Of a DNA stretch of 64,000 nucleotides, positions 1 through 8,459 are shown piece after piece. Position numbers and translations under genes: made by a program. The notes under the pieces were generated by a model that saw only the letters and a program-made list of their open reading frames with translations, did not search any database and had not been told where the DNA came from. Origin of the DNA: Microbispora hainanensis (lineage in GTDB: Bacteria; Actinomycetota; Actinomycetes; Streptosporangiales; Streptosporangiaceae); NCBI RefSeq assembly GCF_006874475.1, contig NZ_VIRM01000005.1, forward strand, positions 62,001-126,000, given 5' to 3'. Each line of letters begins with the position of its first letter. The stretch's first letter is position 1.

Positions 1-705
1 TACGCCGCGCTCGGTGGCGACCGGGTGTCGGTCATCGCGGAGGTGAAGCGGTCGAGCCCCTCGAAGGGCGCGCTCGCCGCCATCGCCGACCCCGCCGCCC
101 TCGCGGCGGACTACGAGGAGGGCGGCGCCCACGTCATCAGCGTGCTCACGGAGCGGCGCAGGTTCGGCGGCACACTCGCCGACCTCGCGGCCGTGCGCGC
201 GGCCGTGGACATCCCCATCCTGCGCAAGGACTTCATCGTCACCTCCTACCAGCTGTGGGAGGCCAGGGCGCACGGCGCCGACCTCGCCCTGCTCATCGTG
301 GCGGCCCTCGACCAGCAGGCGCTCGTCTCGCTGATCGAGCGGGCCGAGTCGATCGGGCTCGCCCCGCTCGTCGAGGTGCACACCGAGGAGGAGCTGGCCC
401 GGGCGGCCGACGCCGGCGCCAAGATCATCGGGGTGAACGCCCGCGACCTCAAGACCCTTGAGGTGGACCGCGAGGTGTTCGCCAAGCTCGCGCCCAAGGT
501 GCCGGACGGCGTCATCAAGGTCGCCGAGTCCGGGGTGCGCGGCCCGCACGACCTGCTCGCGTACGCGCGGGCGGGGGCGGACGCCGTGCTGGTGGGCGAG
601 AGCCTGGTCACCGGCAGGGACCCTAAGGCCGCGGTCAACGACCTCGTGACCGCGGGCGCCCACCCGGCCTCCCGGCAGGACACCGGCTCCGAGAGGCACT
701 CGTGA
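1..705 (+). CDS. trpC: Indole-3-glycerol phosphate synthase, 5' end outside window
   Basis: Catalyses ring closure of carboxyphenylaminodeoxyribulose phosphate to indole-3-glycerol phosphate in tryptophan synthesis (cytosolic TIM barrel). The frame is open from base 1, so the GTG at 25 is an internal valine and about 30 N-terminal residues are missing. Visible motifs are KRSSPSKG (first catalytic-lysine strand), [18 protein letters not shown] and the phosphate-binding VLVGESLV. The stop overlaps a possible trpB GTG at 702. It lies directly upstream of trpB and trpA in the same direction, so a trp operon is clear. Identity is secure; only the start is unseen. Confidence 0.97.
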   Translation, partial: YAALGGDRVSVIAEVKRSSPSKGALAAIADPAALAADYEEGGAHVISVLTERRRFGGTLADLAAVRAAVDIPILRKDFIVTSYQLWEARAHGADLALLIVAALDQQALVSLIERAESIGLAPLVEVHTEEELARAADAGAKIIGVNARDLKTLEVDREVFAKLAPKVPDGVIKVAESGVRGPHDLLAYARAGADAVLVGESLVTGRDPKAAVNDLVTAGAHPASRQDTGSERHS

Positions 706-731
706 ACGACAGCGCATCGGAAGGAGGCCAC

Positions 732-1976
732 GTGACCGCGACGGAGGGGAGCATCCTCACCCCCGCGGACCTGGCCGGCAACGGCGTCCACGGAAACGAC
801 CCGGACATCCACGGCAAGTTCGGCATATTCGGCGGCAGGTACGTGCCCGAGGCGCTCATCCCGGCCCTCGACGAGGTCGCCGCGGAGTATGAGAAGGCCA
901 AGACCGACCTGGCCTTCCTGCGCGAGTTCGACCACCTGCTGCGCACGTACGCCGGTCGTCCCACGACGCTGACCGAGGTGCCGCGCTTCGCCGAGCACGC
1001 GGGCGGCGCGCGGATCCTGCTCAAGCGCGAGGACCTGACCCACACGGGCGCACACAAGATCAACAATGTGCTCGGCCAGGCGCTGCTGACCAAGCGGCTG
1101 GGCAAGCGGCGCGTCATCGCGGAGACCGGGGCGGGCCAGCACGGCGTCGCCACCGCCACCGCCGCGGCGCTCATGGGCCTGGAGTGCGTCATCTACATGG
1201 GCGCCGTCGACTGCGAGCGCCAGGCGCTCAACGTCGCCAGGATGAAGCTCCTCGGCGCGACGGTCGTGCCGGTCACCAACGGCAGCCAGACCCTCAAGGA
1301 CGCCATCAACGAGGCGTTCCGCGACTGGGTCACCAACGTCGACCACACCCACTACCTGTTCGGCACCGTCGCCGGTCCGCACCCGTTCCCGGAGATCGTG
1401 CGCGACTTCGCCAGGATCATCGGCGTGGAGGCCCGCCGCCAGGTCCAGGAGCTCACCGGCAGGCTGCCCGACGCCGTCTGCGCCGCCGTCGGCGGCGGCT
1501 CCAACGCGATCGGCGTCTTCCACGCCTTCGTCGAGGACGAGAACGTCCGGCTGTACGGCTACGAGGCCGGCGGCCGTGGCGCGGAGACCGGCGAGCACGC
1601 GCTGACCCTGACCGAGGGCAGTGTCGGCGTGCTGCACGGCGCCCGCACCTACGTCCTCCAGGACGAGGAGGGCCAGACGATCGAGTCCCACTCGATCTCG
1701 GCCGGCCTCGACTACCCGGGCGTGGGCCCGGAGCACGCGTGGCTCAAGGACACCGGCCGTGCCACCTACGAGGGCGTGACCGACGCGGAGGCCATGGAGG
1801 CCTTCGCCCTGCTCGCCCGCACCGAGGGCATCATCCCGGCCATCGAGTCCTCGCACGCGCTCGCGGGCGCGCTGCGGCTGGGCCGCGAGCTCGGCCCGGA
1901 CGCTCTCATCCTGGTGAACCTGTCGGGCCGCGGTGACAAGGACATGGGCACCGCCATGAAGTACTTCAACCTCTGA
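732..1976 (+). CDS. trpB: Tryptophan synthase beta subunit
   Basis: PLP enzyme joining indole and serine to give tryptophan, working with TrpA. The pyridoxal lysine is in HTGAHKINN (K109 with this start) and the phosphate-binding loop is GGGSNAIG. I chose the GTG at 732 because GGAGG lies at 721-725 with ideal spacing. An in-frame GTG at 702 overlaps the trpC stop (gtga), has a weaker GAGAGG upstream and would add 10 residues. 414 aa, normal for the family. Middle gene of trpC-trpB-trpA; the 22-nt gap to trpA suggests cotranscription. Confidence 0.97.
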   Translation: MTATEGSILTPADLAGNGVHGNDPDIHGKFGIFGGRYVPEALIPALDEVAAEYEKAKTDLAFLREFDHLLRTYAGRPTTLTEVPRFAEHAGGARILLKREDLTHTGAHKINNVLGQALLTKRLGKRRVIAETGAGQHGVATATAAALMGLECVIYMGAVDCERQALNVARMKLLGATVVPVTNGSQTLKDAINEAFRDWVTNVDHTHYLFGTVAGPHPFPEIVRDFARIIGVEARRQVQELTGRLPDAVCAAVGGGSNAIGVFHAFVEDENVRLYGYEAGGRGAETGEHALTLTEGSVGVLHGARTYVLQDEEGQTIESHSISAGLDYPGVGPEHAWLKDTGRATYEGVTDAEAMEAFALLARTEGIIPAIESSHALAGALRLGRELGPDALILVNLSGRGDKDMGTAMKYFNL

Positions 1977-1998
1977 TCAGCATCGATAGGGCATCCCG

Positions 1999-2793
1999 AT
2001 GACGACACTCCACGCGGTGTTCGACAAGGCCCGCGCCGAGGACAGGGCCGCACTGGTCGGCTACCTGCCGGCGGGCTTCCCGACCAAGGACGGCGCGGTC
2101 GCCGCGGCGACCGCGATGGTCGAGGCCGGCTGCGACGTGATCGAGATCGGCCTGCCGTACTCCGATCCGCTCATGGACGGCCCGACCATCCAGGACGCGG
2201 TCCACCGGTCGCTGACCAACGGCACCCGCATCGCCGACGTGCTGCGCACCGTCGAGGGCGTGGCGAAGTCGGGGGCCGCGACGCTGGTCATGACCTACTG
2301 GAACCCGATCGACCGCTACGGCGCCGAGCGCTTCGCGCGCGACCTCGCCTCGGCGGGCGGCGTCGGGACCATCACGCCGGACCTGACGCCCGAGGAGTCC
2401 GAGCCCTGGCTCGCCGCGAGCAAGGACGCCGGCATCGACACGGTCTTCCTCGTCGCGCCCAGCTCGCCGGACGAGCGCATCGCCCGGGTCGCCGGCTGCT
2501 GCACGGGCTTCGTGTACGCGGCCTCGCTGATGGGCGTGACCGGCGCCAGGGAGAGCGTAAGCTCGGCGGCGGAGGGCCTGGTCAAGCGCACCAGGGCGAA
2601 CACAGCGCTGCCGGTCTGCGTCGGGCTCGGCGTCGGCAACGGCGCCCAGGCCGCCGAGGTCGCGGCGTACGCCGACGGCGTCATCGTCGGGTCCGCCTTC
2701 ATCCGGCGTCTGCTCGACGCGCCGGACGAGAAGTCCGGTCTTGCGGCGGTACGCGAGCTCGCGTCCGAACTTGCCAGGGGTGTCCGGCGCTGA
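1999..2793 (+). CDS. trpA: Tryptophan synthase alpha subunit
   Basis: Cleaves indole-3-glycerol phosphate to indole and glyceraldehyde 3-phosphate and passes indole to TrpB. 264 aa TIM barrel. The two catalytic acids fall exactly where expected, E49 (DVIEIGLPYSDP) and D60 (MDGP), and VGLGVGN and GVIVGSAFIR form the phosphate site. ATG start follows an AGGG-type ribosome site. Last recognisable trp gene; the next gene starts 137 nt later and belongs to a different pathway. Confidence 0.97.
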   Translation: MTTLHAVFDKARAEDRAALVGYLPAGFPTKDGAVAAATAMVEAGCDVIEIGLPYSDPLMDGPTIQDAVHRSLTNGTRIADVLRTVEGVAKSGAATLVMTYWNPIDRYGAERFARDLASAGGVGTITPDLTPEESEPWLAASKDAGIDTVFLVAPSSPDERIARVAGCCTGFVYAASLMGVTGARESVSSAAEGLVKRTRANTALPVCVGLGVGNGAQAAEVAAYADGVIVGSAFIRRLLDAPDEKSGLAAVRELASELARGVRR

Positions 2794-2930
2794 GCCGCCC
2801 TGGGGTTTCCTTCCCGTACATGCGCCGCGAGCAGCCAAGATAAGGCGGCTTACCATGCTCTTATCCAGCACATGGTGAGGTTGGGTCCCGGTACTGTTCA
2901 GTCGGTGTTGCCTACCGGGCGAGGAGACTC

Positions 2931-3497
2931 ATGGTTCAGTTGGCATCCGGCGCCTCGGTGTCCGAACGGTTACAGCCCGCGAAACCCGTGCTCTCCTGGG
3001 TCACGACCGCCGCACGGGTCGTGCTCGCCGGCGTACTGATCGTCGCCGGGGCGCTCAAGATCGGAGCGCCCGCGTTGTCGGTCCAGGCGGTGCGGGCCTA
3101 TCAACTTCTGCCCGATTCCGTCGCGCAGGTCGTGGGATACGGCCTGCCCGTCTTGGAGATCATCACGGGCCTGCTGCTGCTCGTCGGCCTTTTCACGCGC
3201 GCGGTGGCGGTCGTCGGCGGGGTGCTGATGGTGGCGTTCGTCATCGGCATCGCGTCGGCCTGGGCCCGGGGGCTGCGCATCGACTGCGGCTGTTTCGGCG
3301 GGGACGGCACGCTCGCCGCCGGACAGGACCCCAACTACTTCTGGGAGTTGATGCGCGACCTCGGGCTGCTGATCTGCGCGGCGTGGATCGTGGCCAGGCC
3401 GGCCGGCCGCCTGTCGCTGGACTCCGCGCTGGGCTTCACGGGGGAGCGGGAAACAGCGGACAAGGACGGCTCGGACGGCGAGGACGACGCCGCGTGA
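2931..3497 (+). CDS. DoxX/MauE-family redox membrane protein
   Basis: 188-aa inner-membrane protein with about four hydrophobic segments (roughly residues 25-45, 66-88, 90-112, 137-155) and a C-G-C-F-G motif (C119, C121) on the loop before the last one. This motif is typical of the MauE/DoxX-related group that handles thiol-disulfide electrons at the membrane. The next gene, 51 nt downstream, is a DsbA-type thioredoxin, so the pair probably oxidises exported proteins. The acidic C-terminal tail (DKDGSDGEDDAA) is likely cytosolic. Compare the MauE-like protein at 48727-49245, which carries C-A-C-F-G and sits with TlpA-like proteins. Confidence 0.85.
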   Translation: MVQLASGASVSERLQPAKPVLSWVTTAARVVLAGVLIVAGALKIGAPALSVQAVRAYQLLPDSVAQVVGYGLPVLEIITGLLLLVGLFTRAVAVVGGVLMVAFVIGIASAWARGLRIDCGCFGGDGTLAAGQDPNYFWELMRDLGLLICAAWIVARPAGRLSLDSALGFTGERETADKDGSDGEDDAA

Positions 3498-3548
3498 CCG
3501 CGTACGACGGCGGCACGCGGCCGTAAAGACAGCCAGGGGGGAAGCTTC

Positions 3549-4295
3549 GTGAGCAAGCGGACGAGTGAGGCGGCCAGGGCCCGGATCGCGGCCCAACGCG
3601 AGGCCCTGCGCAAGCAGGAGCAGCGCAAGCGCATCACGATGATCGTCACCATCGCGGTGATCGTCGTGATCGCCGCCGCCTTCACGGTGTGGTCGGTGCG
3701 GCAGGGGGCCTCGGAGGAGGCGACCGGGAGTGTCGCCCCTGTCACCGTGGAGAAGGACGGCACGGTCGTGATGGCCAAGGCCGGCGTGACCAAGCCCGTG
3801 GTCGACGTGTTCGAGGACTTCCAGTGCCCGGCCTGCAAGCAGTTCGAGGAGACCAGCGGCTCGACGCTGAAGAACCTCGCCGCCGAGGGCAAGGCCAAGG
3901 TCGTGTATCACCCGATCACGATCTTCACGGAGGAGCCGACCAAGAGCAATTCGCTGCGCGCGGCCTCCGCGGCCCGCTGCATCACCGACGGGCGGCAGTG
4001 GCTGGCGTTCCACGACCTGCTCTACAAGAACCAGCCCAGCGAGACCGTGAGCGGCTTCTCCGCCGACGAGCTGATCAAGTGGGGCAAGCAGGCCGGCGTC
4101 ACCGCCCCCGACTTCGAGGACTGCGTGCGGCAGCAGCGCAACGTGGCCGCGCACCAGCAGTTCTCGTCGCAGACCATGACCGCGCAGAAGCTGCAGGGAA
4201 CGCCGACCATCAAGATCGACGGCAAGGAGATCGACACCAACGTCGCCTTCGTGCCGAGCTCGCTGCGTGACGCGGTGGAGAGCGCCGGCAAGTGA
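3549..4295 (+). CDS. Membrane-anchored DsbA-type thioredoxin
   Basis: 248 aa. Basic coiled N-terminus (residues 1-28), one transmembrane anchor (about 29-48), then an extracytoplasmic thioredoxin fold with active site C93-P-A-C96 in the context EDFQCPACKQFEE, typical of DsbA-like proteins (thioredoxin_4 group). The cis-proline segment is QGTPTIKIDG. GTG start with a G-rich ribosome site (AGGGGGGA). Presumably introduces or repairs disulfides in secreted proteins together with the upstream DoxX/MauE-type protein. A strong hairpin follows at 4304-4331. Confidence 0.88.
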   Translation: MSKRTSEAARARIAAQREALRKQEQRKRITMIVTIAVIVVIAAAFTVWSVRQGASEEATGSVAPVTVEKDGTVVMAKAGVTKPVVDVFEDFQCPACKQFEETSGSTLKNLAAEGKAKVVYHPITIFTEEPTKSNSLRAASAARCITDGRQWLAFHDLLYKNQPSETVSGFSADELIKWGKQAGVTAPDFEDCVRQQRNVAAHQQFSSQTMTAQKLQGTPTIKIDGKEIDTNVAFVPSSLRDAVESAGK

Positions 4296-4303
4296 CCTCC
4301 CGC

Positions 4304-4331
4304 CGGGACGGCCCCCACACGGGCCGTCCCG
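4304..4331 (+). terminator. Hairpin after dsbA-like gene
   Basis: Perfect 11-bp stem CGGGACGGCCC pairing with GGGCCGTCCCG around a 6-nt loop, 9 nt after the stop codon. There is no U-tract, as is common for actinobacterial terminators. Confidence 0.6.
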
Positions 4332-4362
4332 GGCCCGTCCCCGCCGAGGACAGGTCCTTGTC

Positions 4363-4414
4363 AAGAACGCGGTCCTCGCCCAGAACGGGTCCTCGCCGAG
4401 AACGCGGTCTGGCC
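4363..4414. repeat. Three tandem 17-bp units
   Basis: Three adjacent near-identical units of the form AGAACGCGGTCCTCGCC (units two and three differ at a few positions) in a non-coding gap. No gene can be supported here. The tract lies immediately before the possible transporter remnant at 4406-4561. Confidence 0.6.
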
Positions 4415-4561
4415 ACCGGGTTCGCGCTCACCGGCGCCCACGGGCTCACCGCGTCCCCGGGATGGCGGACCGCGGCGGGCGTCGTCGGGCTGGTGCTCGC
4501 GGTCGCCGCCTGCTACGCCGCCCTGGCCTTCGAGCTGGAGGACGCGCACGGGCGCGCGCCG
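4406..4561 (+). pseudogene. Possible remnant of an acetate/succinate (YaaH/SatP-type) transporter C-terminus
   Basis: About 52 codons with no convincing start read as one and a half hydrophobic segments (GWRTAAGVVGLVLAVAACYA) followed by ALAFELEDAHGR. The pattern, a helix ending in A-x-Y-x-A-x-x and then an acidic-GR tail, recalls the last helix of GPR1/FUN34/YaaH transporters. Upstream the frame runs into the 17-bp tandem repeat and downstream it runs into the ADP-ribosylglycohydrolase gene. Either a decayed gene end or a chance hydrophobic reading; recognition is by memory only. Confidence 0.3.
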
Positions 4562-4584
4562 GGTTTCGGCTCCGCGGCGTTGGT

Positions 4585-4590
4585 TACCAT
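4585..4590 (+). promoter_or_regulatory. -10 element of a leaderless promoter
   Basis: TACCAT placed so that +1 falls on the A of the ATG at 4597 (hexamer at -12 to -7). The downstream gene has no ribosome-binding site, consistent with a leaderless transcript. No good -35. Confidence 0.5.
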
Positions 4591-4596
4591 GCCCGC

Positions 4597-5553
4597 ATGC
4601 CGTACGACGAGGGATCTCCCCGCACCGGACCTGAGGGCGACGCGAGGAGGATCCACGCGGCGATGATCGCCTTCGCGGCGGGCGACGCGCTCGGCGTGCC
4701 CTGGGAGGGCCGACCGCCGGGGAGCATCGACGCGGCCCAGATCGTCCGGCTGCCGGCCACGGATCGAGGGTGGCCCCGCGGTTCGACCTCGGACGACACG
4801 GCGCAGATGGTGCTGGTCGCCCGGTGCCTGGCCGACACGGACGGGCGGCCCGCCTCGATGGACTTCCTGACGCGCCTGGCCGCCGCGGCGCCCGGGGTGC
4901 GCGGCCTCGGGCCGACGACGCGGCGGGCCCTCGCGCACTTCCACGCCACGGGGCGGCTCCCGGCGCCCTCGGCGGGCGACCTGCCCACCAACGGCGCGGC
5001 CATGCGCATCGCCCCCGTCGGCTGGGCCGTGCCACCCCACCTCCCCGGGCGCCGCCGCGGGCTGTGCGCGGCGCTGTCGAACGCGACGCATCGCGCGCCC
5101 GCGGCCGTGGCGGCCGCCTGCGTGATCGCGGCCATGGCGTCGTACGCCGTCGAGGGCGCGGGCGCGGACGACCTGCTGGACGTGGCCGCGGCGGAGGCCC
5201 GCTGGGCGGCCGGGCAGCACGGGCCGATGGATCCCGTGACGGACGCCGCCCGCGGCCGCTGGTCGCCCCCGCCCGAGGGCGTCGGCCTGGACGCCGTGGA
5301 GACGGCGGCCGCCGTGGTCCACGTGATCCGCGAGGCCCCCGGCCTGGCCGCGGCGCTCGCGTACGCCGTGTCGCTGGGCGGGGACACCGACACGGTCGCG
5401 GCGCTGACGGGCGGTGTCCTCGGCGCCCGCGACGCCGAAGGGATCACCGGGCTGGGCTGGCTGGGGCTGGTGGATCTCGGCGAATATCCGGGGCTGGAGG
5501 ACCTCGCCGCACGCCTGGCCGGCCTCCGCCGGACGCCCGCCGCCGGGCCCTGA
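4597..5553 (+). CDS. ADP-ribosylglycohydrolase family protein
   Basis: 318 aa. Family signatures in order: AFAAGDALGVPWEG near the N-terminus, STSDDTAQM (metal-binding Asp/Thr pair) and the C-terminal AVSLGGDTDTVAALTGG, which supplies the other metal-binding aspartates of the DraG/ARH fold. Probably removes ADP-ribose from proteins or small molecules; the substrate cannot be told. The start was chosen at ATG 4597 because the domain begins within 20 residues and a -10 element is correctly spaced for a leaderless mRNA. Longer upstream readings cross repeats and have no domain. Confidence 0.88.
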   Translation: MPYDEGSPRTGPEGDARRIHAAMIAFAAGDALGVPWEGRPPGSIDAAQIVRLPATDRGWPRGSTSDDTAQMVLVARCLADTDGRPASMDFLTRLAAAAPGVRGLGPTTRRALAHFHATGRLPAPSAGDLPTNGAAMRIAPVGWAVPPHLPGRRRGLCAALSNATHRAPAAVAAACVIAAMASYAVEGAGADDLLDVAAAEARWAAGQHGPMDPVTDAARGRWSPPPEGVGLDAVETAAAVVHVIREAPGLAAALAYAVSLGGDTDTVAALTGGVLGARDAEGITGLGWLGLVDLGEYPGLEDLAARLAGLRRTPAAGP

Positions 5554-5630
5554 ACGCGGTGTGACGATCGGTCGGCGCAGGTCGCGGAACGGTTGCCCGC
5601 GACCTCGCTCCGGACCCGCCCTCTCTTGCG

Positions 5631-5645
5631 GTAACGTCACGTTAC
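5631..5645. promoter_or_regulatory. Perfect palindrome abutting the lgt start codon
   Basis: GTAACGT-c-ACGTTAC, 7-1-7, ends one base before the ATG at 5646. It could be an operator; it also contains TAACGT, a plausible -10 that would start a near-leaderless lgt transcript. There is no Shine-Dalgarno sequence between it and the start. Confidence 0.45.
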
Positions 5646-6695
5646 ATGCCCCTCCTCGCCTCGATTCCCAGCCCGTCACAGGGGGTCTGGAATCTCGGAC
5701 CGATCCCGATCCGTGCGTACGCGCTGTGCATCGTGCTCGGCGTCATCGTCGCCGTCTGGATCGGCGAACGCCGCTGGCGCGCCCGTGGCGGCGCCCCCGG
5801 AACGATCACCGACCTCGCGGTCTGGGCCGTGCCCTTCGGACTCGTCGGCGGACGCCTCTATCACGTCATCACCGACTGGCAGATCTACTTCGGCTCGGAC
5901 GCGCCCAAACGGCCGATCGACGCGCTGTTCATCTGGGAGGGCGGCCTCGGCATCTGGGGCGCGATCGCCCTCGGCGCGCTCGGCGTCTGGATCGGCTGCC
6001 GCCGGCGCGGCATCTCCTTCACCGCGATCGCCGACACCCTCGCCCCCGGCGTCGCCGTGGCGCAGGCCATCGGCCGGTGGGGCAACTACTTCAACCAGGA
6101 GCTGTTCGGCGGCCCGACCGACCTGCCGTGGGGCCTGGAGATCGAGCCGGGCCGTCCGGGCACGGTCCCCGGCGAGACCCTCTACCACCCGACGTTCCTC
6201 TACGAGTCGCTGTGGGACCTCGCGCTCGCCGGTGTGCTGATCCTCGCCGCCCGCAGGTTCAGCTTGCGGCACGGCCGGGTGTTCGCGATGTATGTCGCGG
6301 GCTACACGCTCGGCCGGTTCTGGATCGAGGGGCTGCGGGTGGACCCCGCCCACCAGATCCTCGGCCTGCGGCTGAACCAGTGGACCTCGATCGTCATCTT
6401 CCTGTGCGCGCTGGCCTACCTGTGGCTGGCCCGCAACCGTACGGGTGAGGAGCCGCTGGGCGTGCAGAGCGGCGACGCCGGCGACGATCCCGCCGATCCC
6501 GCCCACGGTCGGGACCAGGCCGACGAGCCGGAACTCGTCTCCGGCGAGGAGCGGGAGGACGCGGAGGCGCGAGACGGCGCCGGCGACGACCTGCCGCCGG
6601 ACGGCGCCACCGGCTCCGGCAAGCAGACGGCGACCGCGGGAGCGGGCGCCGCGGGTGACGGCCCGGCGGCGGAACCGGAGGCCGGCCCACGATGA
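5646..6695 (+). CDS. lgt: Prolipoprotein diacylglyceryl transferase
   Basis: Transfers diacylglycerol from phosphatidylglycerol to the lipobox cysteine of prolipoproteins, in the cytoplasmic membrane. 349 aa with about seven hydrophobic segments. The Lgt signature is complete: GRWGNYFNQELFG in the middle, HPTFLYES, and GRFWIEGLR near the end of the core. The last 85 residues are a hydrophilic acidic tail (EEREDAEARDGAGDD) that is long compared with E. coli Lgt but common in actinomycetes. Several lipoproteins in this window (18532, 28109, 36441, 37822, 42619) are likely substrates. Stop overlaps the next start (atga). Confidence 0.95.
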   Translation: MPLLASIPSPSQGVWNLGPIPIRAYALCIVLGVIVAVWIGERRWRARGGAPGTITDLAVWAVPFGLVGGRLYHVITDWQIYFGSDAPKRPIDALFIWEGGLGIWGAIALGALGVWIGCRRRGISFTAIADTLAPGVAVAQAIGRWGNYFNQELFGGPTDLPWGLEIEPGRPGTVPGETLYHPTFLYESLWDLALAGVLILAARRFSLRHGRVFAMYVAGYTLGRFWIEGLRVDPAHQILGLRLNQWTSIVIFLCALAYLWLARNRTGEEPLGVQSGDAGDDPADPAHGRDQADEPELVSGEEREDAEARDGAGDDLPPDGATGSGKQTATAGAGAAGDGPAAEPEAGPR

Positions 6696-7411
6696 CGAAG
6701 GCCACGACGGGGGCGCGGGCCGAGATCCACCACGAGCACCGGGACGTCAACGGCGGCTGGTTACGCCCGGCGGTCTTCGGCGCGATGGACGGGCTGGTCT
6801 CCAACTTCGCGTTGATCGCGGGCGTCGCCGGCGGCACCGCGGAGACCAGGATCGTCGCCCTCGCCGGCATCGCGGGCCTGGCCGCCGGAGCGTTCTCCAT
6901 GGCGGGCGGAGAGTACGTGTCGGTCGCCAGCCAGCGTGAGCTCGCCCAGGCGGAGATCGACGTCGAACGGCGGGAGCTGGAGCGGCACCCCGAGGCCGAG
7001 GAGTCCGAGCTCGCCCGGATGTACGAGCAGCGGGGCGTGGACCCGGAGACCGCCAGGGAGGTCGCCCGGCAGATCTCCCGGAACCCGGAGGAGGCCCTGG
7101 CGGTCCATACACGGGCCGAGCTGGGCGTGGACCCCGACGACCTGCCCTCGCCCGTGCTGGCCGCCGTGTCGTCGTTCCTGTCGTTCAGCCTCGGCGCGCT
7201 GGTGCCGCTCCTGCCCTACCTGCTGGGCGTGCGGGGCTTGTGGATCTCCGCCGTGGTGTCGATGGCGGCGCTGTTCGCCGCGGGCGCCGTGGTCTCCCGG
7301 GTGACGGCCCGCAGCTGGTGGTTCAGCGGCCTGCGCCAGCTCGTGGTGGGGGCCGTGGCGGCCTCGCTGACCTGGGCCCTGGGCTCGCTGATTGGAACCG
7401 GCGGTCTATGA
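6692..7411 (+). CDS. VIT1/CCC1-family iron/manganese transporter
   Basis: 239 aa. N-terminal HHEHR-type metal-binding start, then GAMDGLVSNFALIAGVAGG (first helix signature of VIT proteins), GAFSMAGGEYVSVASQRE, a charged cytosolic helical domain (about 85-150) rich in Glu and Arg, and three C-terminal helices. Expected to export Fe(II)/Mn(II) from the cytosol across the membrane. ATG overlaps the lgt stop and its own stop overlaps the next ATG, so the three genes are translationally coupled. Confidence 0.9.
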   Translation: MTKATTGARAEIHHEHRDVNGGWLRPAVFGAMDGLVSNFALIAGVAGGTAETRIVALAGIAGLAAGAFSMAGGEYVSVASQRELAQAEIDVERRELERHPEAEESELARMYEQRGVDPETAREVARQISRNPEEALAVHTRAELGVDPDDLPSPVLAAVSSFLSFSLGALVPLLPYLLGVRGLWISAVVSMAALFAAGAVVSRVTARSWWFSGLRQLVVGAVAASLTWALGSLIGTGGL

Positions 7412-8331
7412 CCAAGCGCAAGCGCCGGTCGTCGGCGCCGGCCGAGGGGCGGACCGGGGCCGCGCTCTCCGATCTGGGGCTGGACGACCGGCAGCAGCGT
7501 GTCGTCGTGTGGTCGGTCAGCGCCGTGGGAGTGCTGGCGATCGCCCTGGTGCTGACGCTGGTGGTCAACGCGATCGGCGGGGGGCAGTCGCAACCGGCCG
7601 GGGAGTCGGGCGACGTGTCGGGGGAGGGCCTGCCCGCGACCTTCCAGTCCTGGCCGTCCCTGAAGGAACTCGCCCCGATCGCCGACAGGAAGGCCGACAC
7701 CGCGCCGCTGACCGCCCAGGAGGTGTTCGGCGCGCGGACCCTCACCGCCGGGAAGGTCACCCTGCGCAGGCTGGCCAGCCGCCTGGACCAGTCGTGCGCG
7801 GGCGCCGTGTGGGGAGTCGACCTCGCCGACGCCCTGGCCGAGGCCGGATGCAGCCAGGCCGTACGCGGCCTGTACGGCACCGCCGACGGGGTGTACGTCG
7901 CGCAGTACACCATGTTCAACCTCGCGGACGTCACCGCGGCGGATTCGCTGGCGAAGTCGCTGGCGTCGCTCTACCGGGGCGCGTGGGTGCAGCCGCTGGA
8001 GTCGGCGCGCGCGAAGTTCGGCACCTACAGCGAGGGCAACGCCTACGTCCTGGGGCACTATCTCGGGGTGACCTGGATCGGCCGGTCCGACGGCGCCGAA
8101 CCGGGGGAGAAGGACGACTTCATCATGCTCGGGCTGGCCGTGCGCGAGGCCGAGAAGGCGGTCTTCCGGCGCGTGGTCAAGGTGACCGGCGTGCCGTCGG
8201 ACCCCGCGCAGCCGCCGGGCCCGGCCGACACCGCGCAGCCGTCCGAGGAGCCTCCCTCCGAACCCGGCTCCTCTCCCGCGGTGTCCCCGTCCGCCACGAC
8301 CACCTCGGCGCAGTCGACCCTCGAACCCTAG
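7408..8331 (+). CDS. Membrane-anchored protein of unknown function
   Basis: 307 aa; I do not recognise a family. Basic N-terminus, one transmembrane helix (about 33-53, VVVWSVSAVGVLAIALVLTL), then an extracytoplasmic domain of about 200 residues with two cysteines (SCAGAVWG and GCSQAV) that could form a disulfide, and a Pro/Ser/Thr-rich tail (about 265-307). Start at ATG 7408 overlaps the VIT gene stop (atga). A longer upstream reading overlaps the VIT gene in another frame and is rejected. Coupling suggests shared expression with lgt and the metal transporter but not necessarily a shared job. Confidence 0.75.
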   Translation: MTKRKRRSSAPAEGRTGAALSDLGLDDRQQRVVVWSVSAVGVLAIALVLTLVVNAIGGGQSQPAGESGDVSGEGLPATFQSWPSLKELAPIADRKADTAPLTAQEVFGARTLTAGKVTLRRLASRLDQSCAGAVWGVDLADALAEAGCSQAVRGLYGTADGVYVAQYTMFNLADVTAADSLAKSLASLYRGAWVQPLESARAKFGTYSEGNAYVLGHYLGVTWIGRSDGAEPGEKDDFIMLGLAVREAEKAVFRRVVKVTGVPSDPAQPPGPADTAQPSEEPPSEPGSSPAVSPSATTTSAQSTLEP

Positions 8332-8371
8332 GTCCATCCGCGCCGGGGCCGGGGCGCGGCGCTCCCGGCGA

Positions 8372-8393
8372 AGGCGCCGGTCGCCGGGCGCCT
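8372..8393. terminator. Possible bidirectional terminator
   Basis: AGGCGCC pairing with GGCGCCT around an 8-nt loop, between the convergent ends of the unknown membrane protein and the polyamine synthase. Short stem and no U-tract. Confidence 0.35.
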
Positions 8394-8400
8394 ACGTTCC

Positions 8401-8440
8401 GGCCAGGGTCAGGGCCAGGGCCAGGGCCGGGGCCAGGGCG
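8401..8440. repeat. AGGGCC hexamer tract
   Basis: Imperfect tandem AGGGCC/AGGGTC units over 40 bp in the gap between two convergent genes. Low-complexity, non-coding. Confidence 0.6.
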
Positions 8441-8459
8441 CGGCGATCCGCGCCTTTCA

